This document shows, piece by piece, positions 37,820-48,900 of a stretch of DNA of 64,000 nucleotides (within the stretch, counting starts at the first letter, position 1; every line of letters starts with the position of its first letter). This DNA is from Scleropages formosus (taxonomy: Eukaryota > Chordata > Actinopteri > Osteoglossiformes > Osteoglossidae): assembly GCF_900964775.1 (NCBI RefSeq), contig NC_041817.1:16448783-16512782 (forward strand). Reading direction: 5' to 3'. The translations under genes and the position numbers were made by a program. The notes below the pieces were generated by a model. That model searched no databases. It was not told where the DNA came from and saw only the letters and a list, made by a program, of their open reading frames with translations.

Positions 37820-40800
37820 TCAGTCCTCATCCTCCTCTTCCTCTTCTTTCACCTTCTTTTTCTTCTTCTTTTTCTTCTTTTCTGTTGTCTTAAAAAAAAA
37901 AAAAAAAAAAAGGCACAAAGTGGATTTCCCCAAGGTAGCAATAAATGATTTTAAGGATCATTTGCTACCTTTTAAACAATATAACCAGTGAATATAAAAA
38001 TTAAGATTGAAAGAACCCTTTCCAGTACAGCCCAAAGCCACCCTCCATATCCCAGTTCTCACCTCAGCTGCTGCACTGAGAATCTCCATCTCCTCCTCCT
38101 CTTCCTCCTTTACAATCCTTTCCTCCTCAGCCTCTTGCTTTTCCTTCTTTTTCTTCTTCTTCTTGGGAGTTTCTGCTTCTGTCACTGCATCGGCTTCTAG
38201 GGGAACAGCAAGTCAGTTTAAAGATGATGCCTGAGGCAGACACACATTGTTTCTCAAGGGTATTAGACTCCAGTGGTTAAAAACATAATAGTACACAGCT
38301 AATACTATGTGCAAGCTACTTGTTCTGAACTATTCAAGCCCTTACCCTCTGGGGAAGGAAAAAAAAAAAAAAAAAAAAGGAAAAAAAAAAAAAAAGCCTT
38401 CGTGTTACTTATCTGCCTTTCTGTGGCCCTGTGAGACAGCTTTCAGTTTAAAAGTGAAACAGCTCTAAATCTCTGTGGCATTGAGTTTACTTTGACCTGC
38501 CAATCGCTATATTAACTTCACCTATACTCATGAAAAGCTAGGACAGTCACTTTTAGTTGCATATGACACTTGAGGATTTCACATACCCACTTCTCTGGAC
38601 AGCAGAAGTGACTGCCGCTGTAAGGAATTTATCAGCTGGAAAAACTCAAAGAAACTAACCTTCAGGCTCTTTTTTTACTTTTTTGAGCTTGACTTCCACT
38701 GGCTTCTCTTCATCTTCTACCTCCTCAAACTTCCTCTTTTTGGAAGCAGAAGGGAGTGTTGAGTCCCCAGAAGGGTCGTACACTTTAATATCGCTGCAGG
38801 AAGACACAGTTAGGATAAACAGTCAAGCGGTTGCCTACTCACAGCAATCATCTTGATTATATAAAAACTTTCCATTTTGAAACTGTAGCACAAGTAACAG
38901 ATCGGTAGTTTCACATTCTTATCAGGGAAAGCAGGTAAAAATGCATCACAAAAACCCTCTGAACAGTTCATTGCCAAAATACTAAACATTTCCCACATTT
39001 ATGGATTTAAGCATTACTGTAGTATAACTAATAAAATCAAGTATTTGTAATATTGAGGATTTTGCAACCAATGTGATTCATCAGTTTGGCCATTTTTATG
39101 TTTTTAGTGACATGCAAGACTGCTGCATAGAGGCTGTGGTAGGAAGCTCACCTCTTGTGCTGGTATTTGTCTGCTCTGGCCAGTGCTTTCCCAGCTCCAC
39201 TAATGCGTCTGATCTAAAGAAAACCATTTTCAACAAGGAGAATTTAATCATAACTTCAAGTAAAATTTGTGTGTAAAGTAATACCAATAATTATTCGTTT
39301 CTATATAGTAGACAATACTGTATTTATCAAAAAAAAAATCAGACTGAAGAAATGTAATACCAATCATACCCCCCGCTCCTCAAGGTGGCGCAGCCTGGCC
39401 TCCAATTTGGCACGATTTTCTGCTCCCATCTCGGCATTTGTGTCTTCCCCGAGGGCATCATATCGGACAGCTAGTGAGGTTTTGGCTGCCAGCATTCTGG
39501 AGATCTGAAGAGGAAGAAATAAATTAAATTATGTCCAAGGAGCGGCATTCAAACGGGAATAACTCCATCTTTGGCCAACTTAGGAAATGTGAAGATGCTG
39601 TTCTGTTTCAGATGCACAGTTTGAGTTTTCAGTTTGCAGAATGATCTTACCTTGCCCTTGTTCTTGGCAGTTGTCTGGCCCACAAGGGAGGCGTGGTAAA
39701 TAAGCCCATATTTCGGAGTGTCCCGTCGGGTTTTTAGTGCCCTGAACAGGGCCTTCTCAGCCCCCAGGATCTGCACCGTTGACGCTGGGTGTTTGGCCAG
39801 GTTTAGTAGAGAGCCTGCCAAGAACAGTTGACAAAGACTAGCTTACCCTCAGTTTCACTGCAATAAGAACCATCTGCCCACCAATATTAGTGGCACACAG
39901 GCTCAGATGAGGTAGTGACAGAAAACCCACACGAAGCTTTCGGGTTTGTGACAAATGTCATTATCATCACCGCCTGTTTTTGCCCTCACAGAAGCAGAGG
40001 ACTGCTGGGAAAACTCACCTGCATGTGAGATCAATCGTGCCCCCACTAGCTCACCCACCATCACTGTCAGATTGGGTGCGATTGCCATCATACGATTTTT
40101 CAGGTAGTCGTACAGCTGGGCACGGTACTCTGAGATCTCAATCACCTATAACAAACGACAACAGTTGGTCTCAGTGGCATACAGAGAATTTTGTTAGGCT
40201 GGTGGGTGCACTGCACTGTGTAAGGCACCGGATGAGATCACGGCTTCAGTTCAGAAGAGGTAGTGACAAAAAACCTACACATTTCCTTTCAGTGTTGAGA
40301 CAGTCATGTCCTTTTCATCATCACTGTTACACGTGACCACAGACATTGCTATGTAATATACTGTTTACAACTATTCCTTCTCCACACACTAGTTCATAAG
40401 GGATACCTGGTCACACAGATGCAGGATGTTCCTGATGTCCTGTTCCGACACCTCTGTCCCCATTGAGATCTCAGCTGCTAATTTCACCTCGGCTTCCACC
40501 TCCTCGGGAAGTATGTCTGAGAGGTCAGTGTTCACCACATTCGTACGGTCACCTGTCGAACAATGTGAGTAAAACCATTCAAAAATTAACTTAGGTCAAC
40601 AGCGCACACCTAAATGACAGAACCATTACACAACCATAACTAAACACTCATTTCATGTACAGAATCTGAATGTATTCGAGTTTGAGAGTATTCAACGAAA
40701 GGGCTCACCAATCTTGCGGACACTTTTGCAGTAGGCCAGGTTGTCGGTGATGATCTTGCCCAGTTCTGGGAAGTGCCAGCCATACCACTCCCTGCTGCGC

Positions 40801-43378
40801 ATAATGTAGTTGTTCAGCTCCTTGTCCAAGTCATCGAGGAGAGCTGGGTGTGGAAGCAGAGAAAAGCTATGAATGCTGCCTTCTGGTGCCATTCATGGTA
40901 TGGCTCTGAAAAACATTGCTATAATAAAACTCTGCACTTCAAATTATGTAGATAAATGAGAACAGCTGGTAGCGTAGCAGTTACAGCTACTGTCTTTGGG
41001 CTCAAAAGCTGCAGGTTCAAATCCCACCTCCAGCTGTAGTACCCTTGAGCAGGGTACTTTACTCATTTATACAGCTGGGTAGTTAAGGGTAATAACTGCA
41101 GGTAGTTTAACATTGTAAGTTGCTTTGGAGAGAAGATTATTTAGCTGACTTAAGAACGACATACTTACAGATAGCTTGAACTATCATGGTGTCCACTTTG
41201 TCAGGGCTAAACTTGAGTTTATATCGTGAGAGGCTGGCAAGACAAAAAGACAATTTAGATTAATAGAGATCAAGAAAATGACACATGGCCTGCAAGGAGG
41301 ACCGTCTCATTGGTAGTGACGAAATGCGTGAAAGTATCTTCACAAAGCATCAGTCAGCAGAGCTAATCACAGACAGCCTCAGAGTGTTTGTGTGTATATC
41401 TATCACACCTACCTGTGCGCTAAGCCCAAGGACATGGCGCTAAACTCCCGAGGAGGCAGCCCAGTGATGAGCCCCTCCATCTGGTTCCTTATGCCTCTCA
41501 TCAACTCTGCAACAGCAGGGCTGTGCACACAGGTCAGGTTCAACTTTTCCTGTTACGGGGCAGAGAACCAAGAGCACTTTTCAGCACAAAACCAGTCCTG
41601 CGACCAACATGTGTGATATAAATGGAACTGAAGTCCCATCAACTGAAAGCATAAACTGAACAAATCACCACACTTTCACACCAGGGTCTGTGCAAACTTT
41701 AAAAGAGCTCCACTCACCTTGATGACTCCACCAAGTTTAGCATCATGGATTGCCAGCTGCTCATGTGCCTCCTTGGCAACGATCTTCTTCAGCACCTTCT
41801 TCAGGTTCTTGCTGAGTTTGCCCTCCACCAGAGCTGTTGCAGCTGCACAGAGGAAAGAGGACCTTCAGGGAGTGTGACCACTGGGACAATTAAACTTTCA
41901 CACCTCTGCGCGTGCGTCGGTTGTCATCTCAGTGGTAGTGACGAAGTGATGAATTACATCACGATTCATTCAGACACACAAATGCATCACAGACAACAAC
42001 TCTGGCAGCAAAGAATGGAAGTGCACTGCAAAAAGGCACCAGGAACATGCCCTTAAACTTGTCTCCTTCTTGCATTTGTACTAAAAACAGTTACCTGCTA
42101 AAGCTTCTGTGGTGTCCTGGAACTTCTCAAAGTGTTTCAGTTTAACTCTGTGGAGGAAGGGGGGAGATCAGATTACGAAACTCCCCACAAAGAAAACTAG
42201 TCACAACCCTGTACTCCAGAGAGTATGGAGAAAACATGCTGCAAATAGAAAATCTCAAATGTTGAAATATGTTCAACATTTATCTGAAACTTTGTCCATG
42301 ATGACCTACATTTATTCATTTAGCTGATGCTTTTCTACAAAATGACTTACAATTTTAAGGTACTTTATTTACCCATTTATACAGCTGGGTAATTTTCACT
42401 GGAGCAATTTAGGGTAAGTACCTTGCTCAAGGGTACTACAGCTGGAGGTGGGAATTGAACCTGCGACCTTCGGGTTCACACCGAAGTTCTAACCACTATG
42501 CTACCAATGCCATACCAAATGCCAAATCAAACAGCAGCTGTCTTGTTAGGAGTCATAACTAATGGTATTAGATCAAAGTATATAACGGGGTGTGATCGAA
42601 AAGGGTGCGCACACACAAAAAAAAAGGGTTTTAAACTTTTCACTTACATTTTATTAGCCTTTTCTGGCGTTTCGAACTCCTTCCAAAGACTGTCGACCTG
42701 CTGAAGCTTCTTCTCGTCCAGGACCTGCGGACACAGCCGAACTCGTGGTTACTTACAGGCGCTCTGACTGACGGAGCGCAGTCTGCCAGAGTCACTCAGT
42801 CCGTCCATCCATCCATGCAGCTGCCATCAGCCATGTGCTTCAGCGCGCGACACACTGCAGCTCCGCCGCACCGAGCTCCGACTTTATGGAAAGGCTCAAA
42901 ACCGCCGAATTCAGAACCAAAACAACAAAAGAATGTCGCGTTCGGTCTTTTTAACGCGCCTAATACGAGGAAACAAAGCTGCCTTCACACACCGCGGTCA
43001 GAACCACGTCCGTCGTCGCGCACATCATCATGGCCTGTTACGCATCTCACACACGACACTACTCGTTCAACTCTTCAACAATATATTAAAAATATATATC
43101 TCGTCAATATTACGGTTGCCAACCTTTCCTAAAATGAAAGTTAACGGCAGGGCGCCCCATATTTCTTTGTAATATGCACTTGTAACATAATTGTACGTTA
43201 GCAAAACGAAACTCACGTCGTGTGCAGCTCTGTCTGTGCACATTTTTTGCTGGCTACCGGCAGCTCTGCGGCAAACATTCACTGCGTTTTTTTCTTCATT
43301 TATTTTTTCTGAAAGTACCGAGCGAATACTTACTTTGAAAATGGCATAGCCGGCAGCGGTCTCGAATAGCACCAACAT
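37820..43378 (-). CDS. nop58: NOP58, box C/D snoRNP core protein
   Basis: Nucleolar core protein of C/D snoRNPs, partner of NOP56, fibrillarin and 15.5K; needed for rRNA 2'-O-methylation and processing. Minus-strand exons, in order: 43334-43378, 42648-42724, 42095-42147, 41718-41842, 41413-41549, 41169-41233, 40709-40843, 40407-40552, 40019-40145, 39651-39814, 39370-39504, 39152-39213, 38660-38793, 38063-38196 and 37820-37888. Total 1608 nt, 535 aa (human 529), all GT/AG and in frame. Starts [15 protein letters not shown] (NOP5NT). The central region has [64 protein letters not shown] and [16 protein letters not shown] (NOSIC and Nop domains). The C-terminus is a lysine/glutamate-rich tail. 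Introns 3, 5, 8 and 9 each carry a C/D snoRNA. Introns 2 and 6 carry SINEs. Confidence 0.97.
39898..39976 (-). ncRNA. snord11: C/D box snoRNA, SNORD11-type (copy 1)
   Basis: In NOP58 intron 9. On the minus strand: terminal stem gcctg/caggc, C box GTGATGA (39964-39970), D box CTGA (39903-39906). The guide gtcactacctc pairs with 18S rRNA gaggtagtgac. The base five nucleotides upstream of the D box pairs with the G that is G509 in human numbering, the known SNORD11 target. The 3' end lies about 83 nt before the acceptor, the usual spacing. Confidence 0.9.
40244..40330 (-). ncRNA. snord11b: C/D box snoRNA, SNORD11-type (copy 2, SNORD11B-like)
   Basis: In NOP58 intron 8. C box GTGATGA (40318-40324), D box CTGA (40251-40254) and an internal CTGA that can serve as D'. 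The guide ttgtcactacctc is complementary to the same 18S segment as copy 1 and in the same register, so it also points to G509. The terminal stem is weak. About 98 nt before the acceptor. Confidence 0.87.
40967..41150 (+). mobile_element. tRNA-derived SINE, family B
   Basis: Plus-oriented in NOP58 intron 6. tRNA-like head (gtagcgtagcagttacagct) with B-box ggttcaaatcc, then tagtacccttgagcagggta, acagctgggtagttaagggt and the L2-like tail ttgctttggagagaagatta. The clearest copy for reading the head. Confidence 0.82.
41301..41358 (-). ncRNA. snord70b: C/D box snoRNA, SNORD70-type (copy 2, SNORD70B-like; degenerate boxes)
   Basis: In NOP58 intron 5, about 67 nt before the acceptor. The guide tttcgtcactacc is perfectly complementary to 18S ggtagtgacgaaa. 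Counting five from the D position gives the A that is A512 in human 18S, the SNORD70 target. The C box is CTGATGC (41347-41353) and the D box ATGA (41307-41310), both non-canonical, and the interval is short, so function is uncertain. Confidence 0.6.
41920..41997 (-). ncRNA. snord70: C/D box snoRNA, SNORD70-type (copy 1)
   Basis: In NOP58 intron 3. Terminal stem gttgtc/gacaac closes the RNA. C box GTGATGC (41984-41990), D' box CTGA, D box CTGA (41929-41932). The guide ttcgtcactacc is complementary to 18S ggtagtgacgaa, and its register selects A512 (human numbering), as for SNORD70. About 77 nt before the acceptor. Confidence 0.88.
42307..42505 (-). mobile_element. tRNA-derived SINE, family B
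   Basis: Inverted copy in NOP58 intron 2: L2-like tail catttagctgatgcttttct, then taccttgctcaagggtacta, and a head with gttctaaccactatgctacc. Well preserved. Confidence 0.82.
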
Positions 43379-43544
43379 GTTGGGAGCCGAACGAAAGCGT
43401 CTCCCGTAAACTTCCACAAAACTCACTCCGCCACCTGGAAAATGCCTGCGAACGCGCACGCGGTACCACGAGGCGGAGGTCAGCGTGTACGCATGCGCGG
43501 TGACTGCGCGTACCCTGACAAGTGTTTCGTGGGGATTGACTGTA

Positions 43545-43554
43545 CCGCCATCTT
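43545..43554 (-). promoter_or_regulatory. YY1-like motif in the NOP58 promoter
   Basis: AAGATGGCGG on the minus strand, about 170 bases upstream of the NOP58 start codon, in a GC-rich stretch with several CpGs. It fits AAnATGGCGGC, frequent in promoters of ribosome-biogenesis genes. Confidence 0.4.
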
Positions 43555-43750
43555 TGTGAGGTCAGTGGTGGATAGAGAATAAATTTCCCCAATAGGTGGT
43601 CGCACTGAAGATTTAAAAGATGAATTTTATATCATATTAACCGAATTTCGTTAAAATCACCTAAATGAGACACAGTCGTCTGTGGATATATCACAGTCTA
43701 TGAGCAAATTTGTATATGTTTTTCCCTTATTTTTTACATTTAAGTTTATA

Positions 43751-43955
43751 GGGGGTGCGGTGGAGCACTGGGTTGGACCGGGTCCTCCTCTCCGGTGGGT
43801 CTGGGGTTCGAGTCCTGCTTGGGGTGCCTTGTGATAGACTAGCATCCCATCCTGTGTGTGTCCCCTCCCCCTCCAGCCTTACGCCCTGAGTTGCTGGGTT
43901 AGGCTCTGGTTCCCTGCGACCCCATATGGGACAAGCGGTTCAGAAAGTGTGCGTG
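43751..43955 (+). mobile_element. tRNA-derived SINE, family A copy 2
   Basis: Same order as the copy at 467: gggggtgcggtggagcactg, B-box ggttcgagtcc, gccttgtgatagactagcat, gccttacgccctgagttgct and gggacaagcggttcag. Confidence 0.78.
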
Positions 43956-43984
43956 AGTTTATGCGACTGAAAATATGTGGGAGG

Positions 43985-44150
43985 TGGTGTAGCTGTTAGT
44001 GCTGCTGCTGTCCCGGAAGTCGAAAGTTACAGGTTATTTCCCACCTTCTGCTGTAGTACCCTTGAGTAAGGTCCTTAACATTAATTTCTCCAGTAATAAA
44101 TTACTTGGATGTATAAATGGGCAAAGAGCTTAGGGTAACTTGGTTTGGAC
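43985..44150 (+). mobile_element. SINE family B, diverged
   Basis: Directly follows the family A copy. Contains gtggtgtagctgttagtgct, gtagtacccttgagtaaggt and gtataaatgggcaaagagct, in family B order; the 3' tail is missing or unrecognisable. Confidence 0.65.
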
Positions 44151-44915
44151 AAATATGTCAAATTTGTAACATTAACACTAAATATTGTGAATTTAAAAAG
44201 GGCTATAGCGATCTACCAGCATAATCAACAGTTTCTTAATTGTATTGCTACACAAACTGATACTCTATGGAAATACAGAAGAGTATAGAGGAACTAGTTC
44301 AACTATGCATTGTCTTTAAAAATTACAGTCACTTAACACAAATCGTACAAGAACAGAGATCATTACTATAGATATTTTTATTTAAATATTATGACTTTTA
44401 CACAGAATTCTTTATTGGCATTTATTAGGTATTACCTTGAAATTTTCACTGTGTACAAGCCAATGCCCTTAACAACCATGTTACCTCCTGTGCTGCCCTC
44501 ATTATTTTTCTATTACCCCAAACACTTATAATAAGTACAGATAACTTCACACAGTTTGATATATAGGCCATTACACAACTGCAGAGGAAAATGTAACTGG
44601 AGACTTCTCGAAAAGTAAACATTAAGTCAGTAAGCCCCCAACATACTGGATTATATTATGCGTAATGTATCCTTCTCATCTCAGTAATGATCAAGTGCAA
44701 TGGATTCAATTTTAAATATTTTTGTCAAAAATAAGAATTTATGTGAAAGAGTGGTACTTCCACTGTCACTAACACCAATGACAAATTTGAAGAATTAGAT
44801 TTGCCGAGATGGAATGAGATTTTCCAAGAGGGTCTTGTGGACACACAAAAAGATATAAAAAGCTTGTGTACACATTACTGCCATCTTCTTTGCACCAAAA
44901 TATTTTTTATCGGTA

Positions 44916-45353
44916 CAGGTATGTGCCACTTAATGACGGGATGACGTTCTGTGTAACCAGTCGCAGTTCAACTTCGTTGTTAAGCAAACACCATGGAGTG
45001 TACAGTACTGTCTTACCTTATGGAACTTTTTTTAAGTAGGAGTACACTCTACAATAGCAATAAAAACTACTGTACAGTAAATACATAAACCAGAGTAACA
45101 GAGCTGTTTATCATTATCATGTATTATCTACTATACATAAATCGTATATACTTTCATATGTCTGGAAGAGCAGTTGGTTTGTTTACAAAACACGCTTAAA
45201 ACATGATGTGAGAGATACATCGCGTTACAACCCATACGATGGCTACGACTTCACTCTTTGATAGGAATTTTTCAGTCCATTATATTTTTATGGGACCACC
45301 ATCGTATATGTGGTCCGTCGCTGCCCGAAACGTCGTAAAGCGGCACATACCTG
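44916..45353. mobile_element. Tigger/MER2-like (pogo, Tc1/mariner) MITE, 438 bp
   Basis: Inverted termini of about 26 bp (left caggtatgtgccacttaatg, right complement caggtatgtgccgctttacg) are flanked by TA on both sides (44914-44915 and 45354-45355). Internal stretches such as gggaccaccatcgtatatgt and ggtccgtcgctgcccgaaac resemble the ends of mammalian Tigger1/MER2. There is no transposase frame, so it is a non-autonomous derivative. Confidence 0.8.
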
Positions 45354-45624
45354 TACTTGTATTTTTGTTGTATTCCTATGCAACAACAGAATGACTCTGA
45401 TACATTCAATATTAAGGCAGACAATTCAGAACAGATAACTGTAGAAAAATATTTTTTTTTAGCTTATCCCAATAATAGATAGAATACATTGATCAGCATA
45501 TCTAAGACAGCATTAAATACTAACGCAGTTATTCATCTTATATATGTCGCAAAGCAATTTATCAAAGCAAGATTTAAAAATAAGCCAATAAGCAAGCTTC
45601 TTTTAAGCCCTTAAAACAGATAAT

Positions 45625-45910
45625 ACATAGCTGTCTCACAGCACCTGGGATGTTCAGTTGTCCATTTGAATTTGACTTGGTCTGTATGGAGTTTGAATGT
45701 TTTCCTCTATTTGTGATTTCTGGTTTCCTCCCACAATCCAAAGACATGTTTAAATTGTGACTATGAATTATCTGCAGTGGCATGAGTGGGTGGTGACCCT
45801 GTGATAGACTGGTTCAGAGTGTACCCTGACAAGCCTAGTGCTCGGTGCTTGTGAAATAGGGTTGCAGCAGTCCAGACCCTAACTTGGATAATTGGGAAAC
45901 AACAGCGAGT
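45625..45910 (+). mobile_element. tRNA-derived SINE, family C head with A-like 3' part (diverged)
   Basis: Contains tgtctcacagcacctgggat, gtatggagtttgaatgtttt, cctcccacaatccaaagaca and then gaccctgtgatagactggtt, so the 5' half resembles family C and the 3' half resembles family A. Old copy. Confidence 0.6.
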
Positions 45911-45998
45911 GACTGCATGCTATTCAGCATTTCCTCCAGGAGCATTTTATATTTTAAAAAGAAAAACAACTCAATGACTACATATTCTTAGCCTTATT

Positions 45999-48900
45999 TC
46001 ATGAGTTACAAAAACACATCTTAAGTTCATCGTCAAAGAGTTCCTTAAGGTCTTCTCCAAATTTTCTGAAACAAGTATTAGACTGTAAAAAAAAGTAAAG
46101 ATGTTAAGCATATCATACTTTTAAAACTTATCAGCAAGAACATCATAAAAGACTGATGTACGGTAACTGTAAAAACTCACCTTGTTCTGATTGTACTTGG
46201 CACAATTTGAGAAAATTAGGTGCATGTCTGTAACAAACTCCTCAATGACCTTGTATTTTTTATTCAGAAGATTTTGCTTTATTTTTTCAAGCCACATTGG
46301 CTTTTCAATGACCTCACAGTACCTCTGCAGCTGAAAGAGAAAAATAAAATAGCATAGTTGAAAATTCAGTGGGATTATCTACCTTTCTCAGGAGGCTGAA
46401 AGCAGTAAATGTAAACTCACGTTACAAGGATTATCCAGGAATGGAGCACTCTTGGGTTCACAGTATATTTTTAGGAGAAGAAACTGGCATCTCTGAAAAA
46501 CATCATTCATGTTTCTAACATATCAAGAAATATGGAATCGGTTAAAACATTTTCCAGAGAAAGCCTTTCACCTAAGGAAGTTTCACACACCAGAGTATTA
46601 TATATTAGCTATTCAAAAGAAATAACCTTTTACTCAATTTCATCCAAGCTAAGTGTAAATGTACATGAGTTATCACATTTATTAATTTGGCAGGCACTTT
46701 TCTCCAAAACGACATAAAATTGAGTTTAAAAAGTGTATTGCTTGTTTCAGACAGCGGTCCACTTAGTAACAAATCTAGCAGTGACTAAAGGCAAAATACA
46801 AGCTTACCAAGAGGTGATCTTTTATTTCAAGATTGAGAAACTGAGACCTCTGAAACAAAGGTTCATTTGTCCGTATTTCACTGTATCTGCATAAAGTGCA
46901 TTTCCATTCCCCACTGAAATAAAACCATTTGAAATGAATGTAAGTGTACAGGTTGTTTCTACCTGATGTGAAATTTTCAACATGGAGCTCAGCTGACCTT
47001 GGTGTACCAGTGATAGGTGGCACGTGACAGTCTTTGTGGAAAGACCTCGGACAACCATCACAGCAAATGAGATTACCTCCCTGACCACATGGCTGGCATT
47101 CATCATCATTCATATCCTAAGAGGAAGACCAAATCCTCAGCAACCACAAGCACAGGTTGGCATCAAAAAGTTCACTGGAGTTGAATAGGAAGCATGTGAA
47201 CTTCAGGGAATATTCCTTTAATCAGAAACTTCTGCTCAGGTAATGGGCTAGGGAAGTCATGCCCATTATTAACAGCAAATCATACCAGTGCGTCTGCGAC
47301 ACAATCCACACACTGGCAGTCCTCATTATGGTATTCCAGAACTTTCTCCTGAAAAACAGAATAAATGAAAAGGAACATTTTGACAGTGACACAATTATAC
47401 TTTCTACAGTGTTGAAAAAACTGAATTATTACAGGACAAAGTAATGCAGAATTACTCAAGTGGTTGTTATAAAATATCTGTAAATATTTAAAAAACTGAG
47501 AAATCACTGTTACACCTATGACGAGTCCAGCTAATAAGTACAGTCACTTCTGTGTTAAATGACATAAAAATACTTCACACTGGTAACAGTAAAACAGGAT
47601 AACTGAGTGATCATATGGAATCTCCAATGCTACTGAGAATCAGGGCTAGTACATGCAGCAGTTTGGCAGTATCCCACCTTTATCAGGTCTTTTAAGGTAT
47701 TCTGCTCATGGTAGATACAGCTGTTCCACTCAGCATCTTTCTTACTAGAGAAAGCCTCTCTAAGGAACTCCACAGGAGTGCACCACCTCTTGGAAGTCCT
47801 GATGCTCTTACCACGGAACTCTGCAATGAGCAAGATCAAAGCAAGACTGATGACTGAAAAAATAAAAAATAGTGATTCACAAAAGATATGGCTCATCTCA
47901 CAAAGGTTATACTGTATTTCCTTTACTTTTTAACTGAAAATGAAAGCCATTTGGCAACTTCAGTCTCACATTTATTTGCCTTTGTGAAAGCACTGACATG
48001 CTGATCTTAAAATAATTGTGTGCACTGATGTATTATGGAAGATGCACAGTGGAAAAAACAGGCCTGCTTACAAGGGAGTAAACAACAGGAATTCCATCCT
48101 GCTAACACAATGGAAAAGCAAAAGTTTCTAAAAACTTTTAAACAGAAAAAAAACTGCTAACGTTAAAAATGGCAACCTATGAAAGTTTACTAATGCTTAT
48201 CCTTGGTCTTTCTGTCTCCCCTATTCTGTGCTGTCTCATTCTCACTTGGTTAAATACACATTGGAAACTAGATTTCTCACTGGTTAATCATTGAGAAGGC
48301 AGGTACCAGTGCTTTAGTGCTTATGCTCTCCCTTTTCTTTGCTGGAACAGTATACAGCCATTCCCCACATTCACTGCATGAAATCACCAATACGATATTA
48401 TTATTATTTATTAGAAAGAAATTGGTTCCCCCTCAAAAACAGTAGAATAAATAAAAAGGTATTTCTTATGCAGGACAACTCCAACATTTATTTGTAACAA
48501 AATATTTCTACCTTTTACTGTCATATTTTCAGTTATTCATTATCAATAACTTCTTGTCCAAAGTCCAGATTTAATGATATTTTAAATATGGTTCAAACAC
48601 CAACTATACAACTTTTTTATGCTGGAGAAAACACCATACTAAGAACTGAGGAAAATGGTGTCTTTTTAAAGTCTCCTATTATCTTGCTTGTATTTTATTT
48701 TGTATTTAAGACGGTTACTTAACATGCCTGCACAGCACATTTCAAATTGTCATTCTCATTTTGAAGAAGTGCTTCACCACTGTGTTGCATTTTCCTCTTT
48801 TCAAATTAAAAAACACTGCTGCTAAAAGGCTCTTTTTCCGCAACAAGTGTGGAGCACCACTTTTTTTTTGTTGCATGAGATCCCATTACGAGAGCTGAGC

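Larger units (their letters stand above)
43379..45998. other. Spacer between NOP58 promoter and Sp100-like gene
   Basis: The first 200 bases are GC-rich NOP58 promoter sequence. The rest has no coding exon that I can support. It holds SINE A, SINE B, a Tigger-like MITE and a SINE C/A-type copy, separated by AT-rich DNA. Confidence 0.6.

Noticed and set aside
37860-37887. Pyrimidine-rich CTT repeat near 37.86 kb
   Set aside because: It is the last NOP58 exon (lysine codons) read on the opposite strand, not an independent microsatellite.
41550-41717. Possible fifth snoRNA in NOP58 intron 4
   Set aside because: Only a weak TGGTGA and a distant CTGA-like string on the minus strand; no rRNA complementarity or stem noticed.
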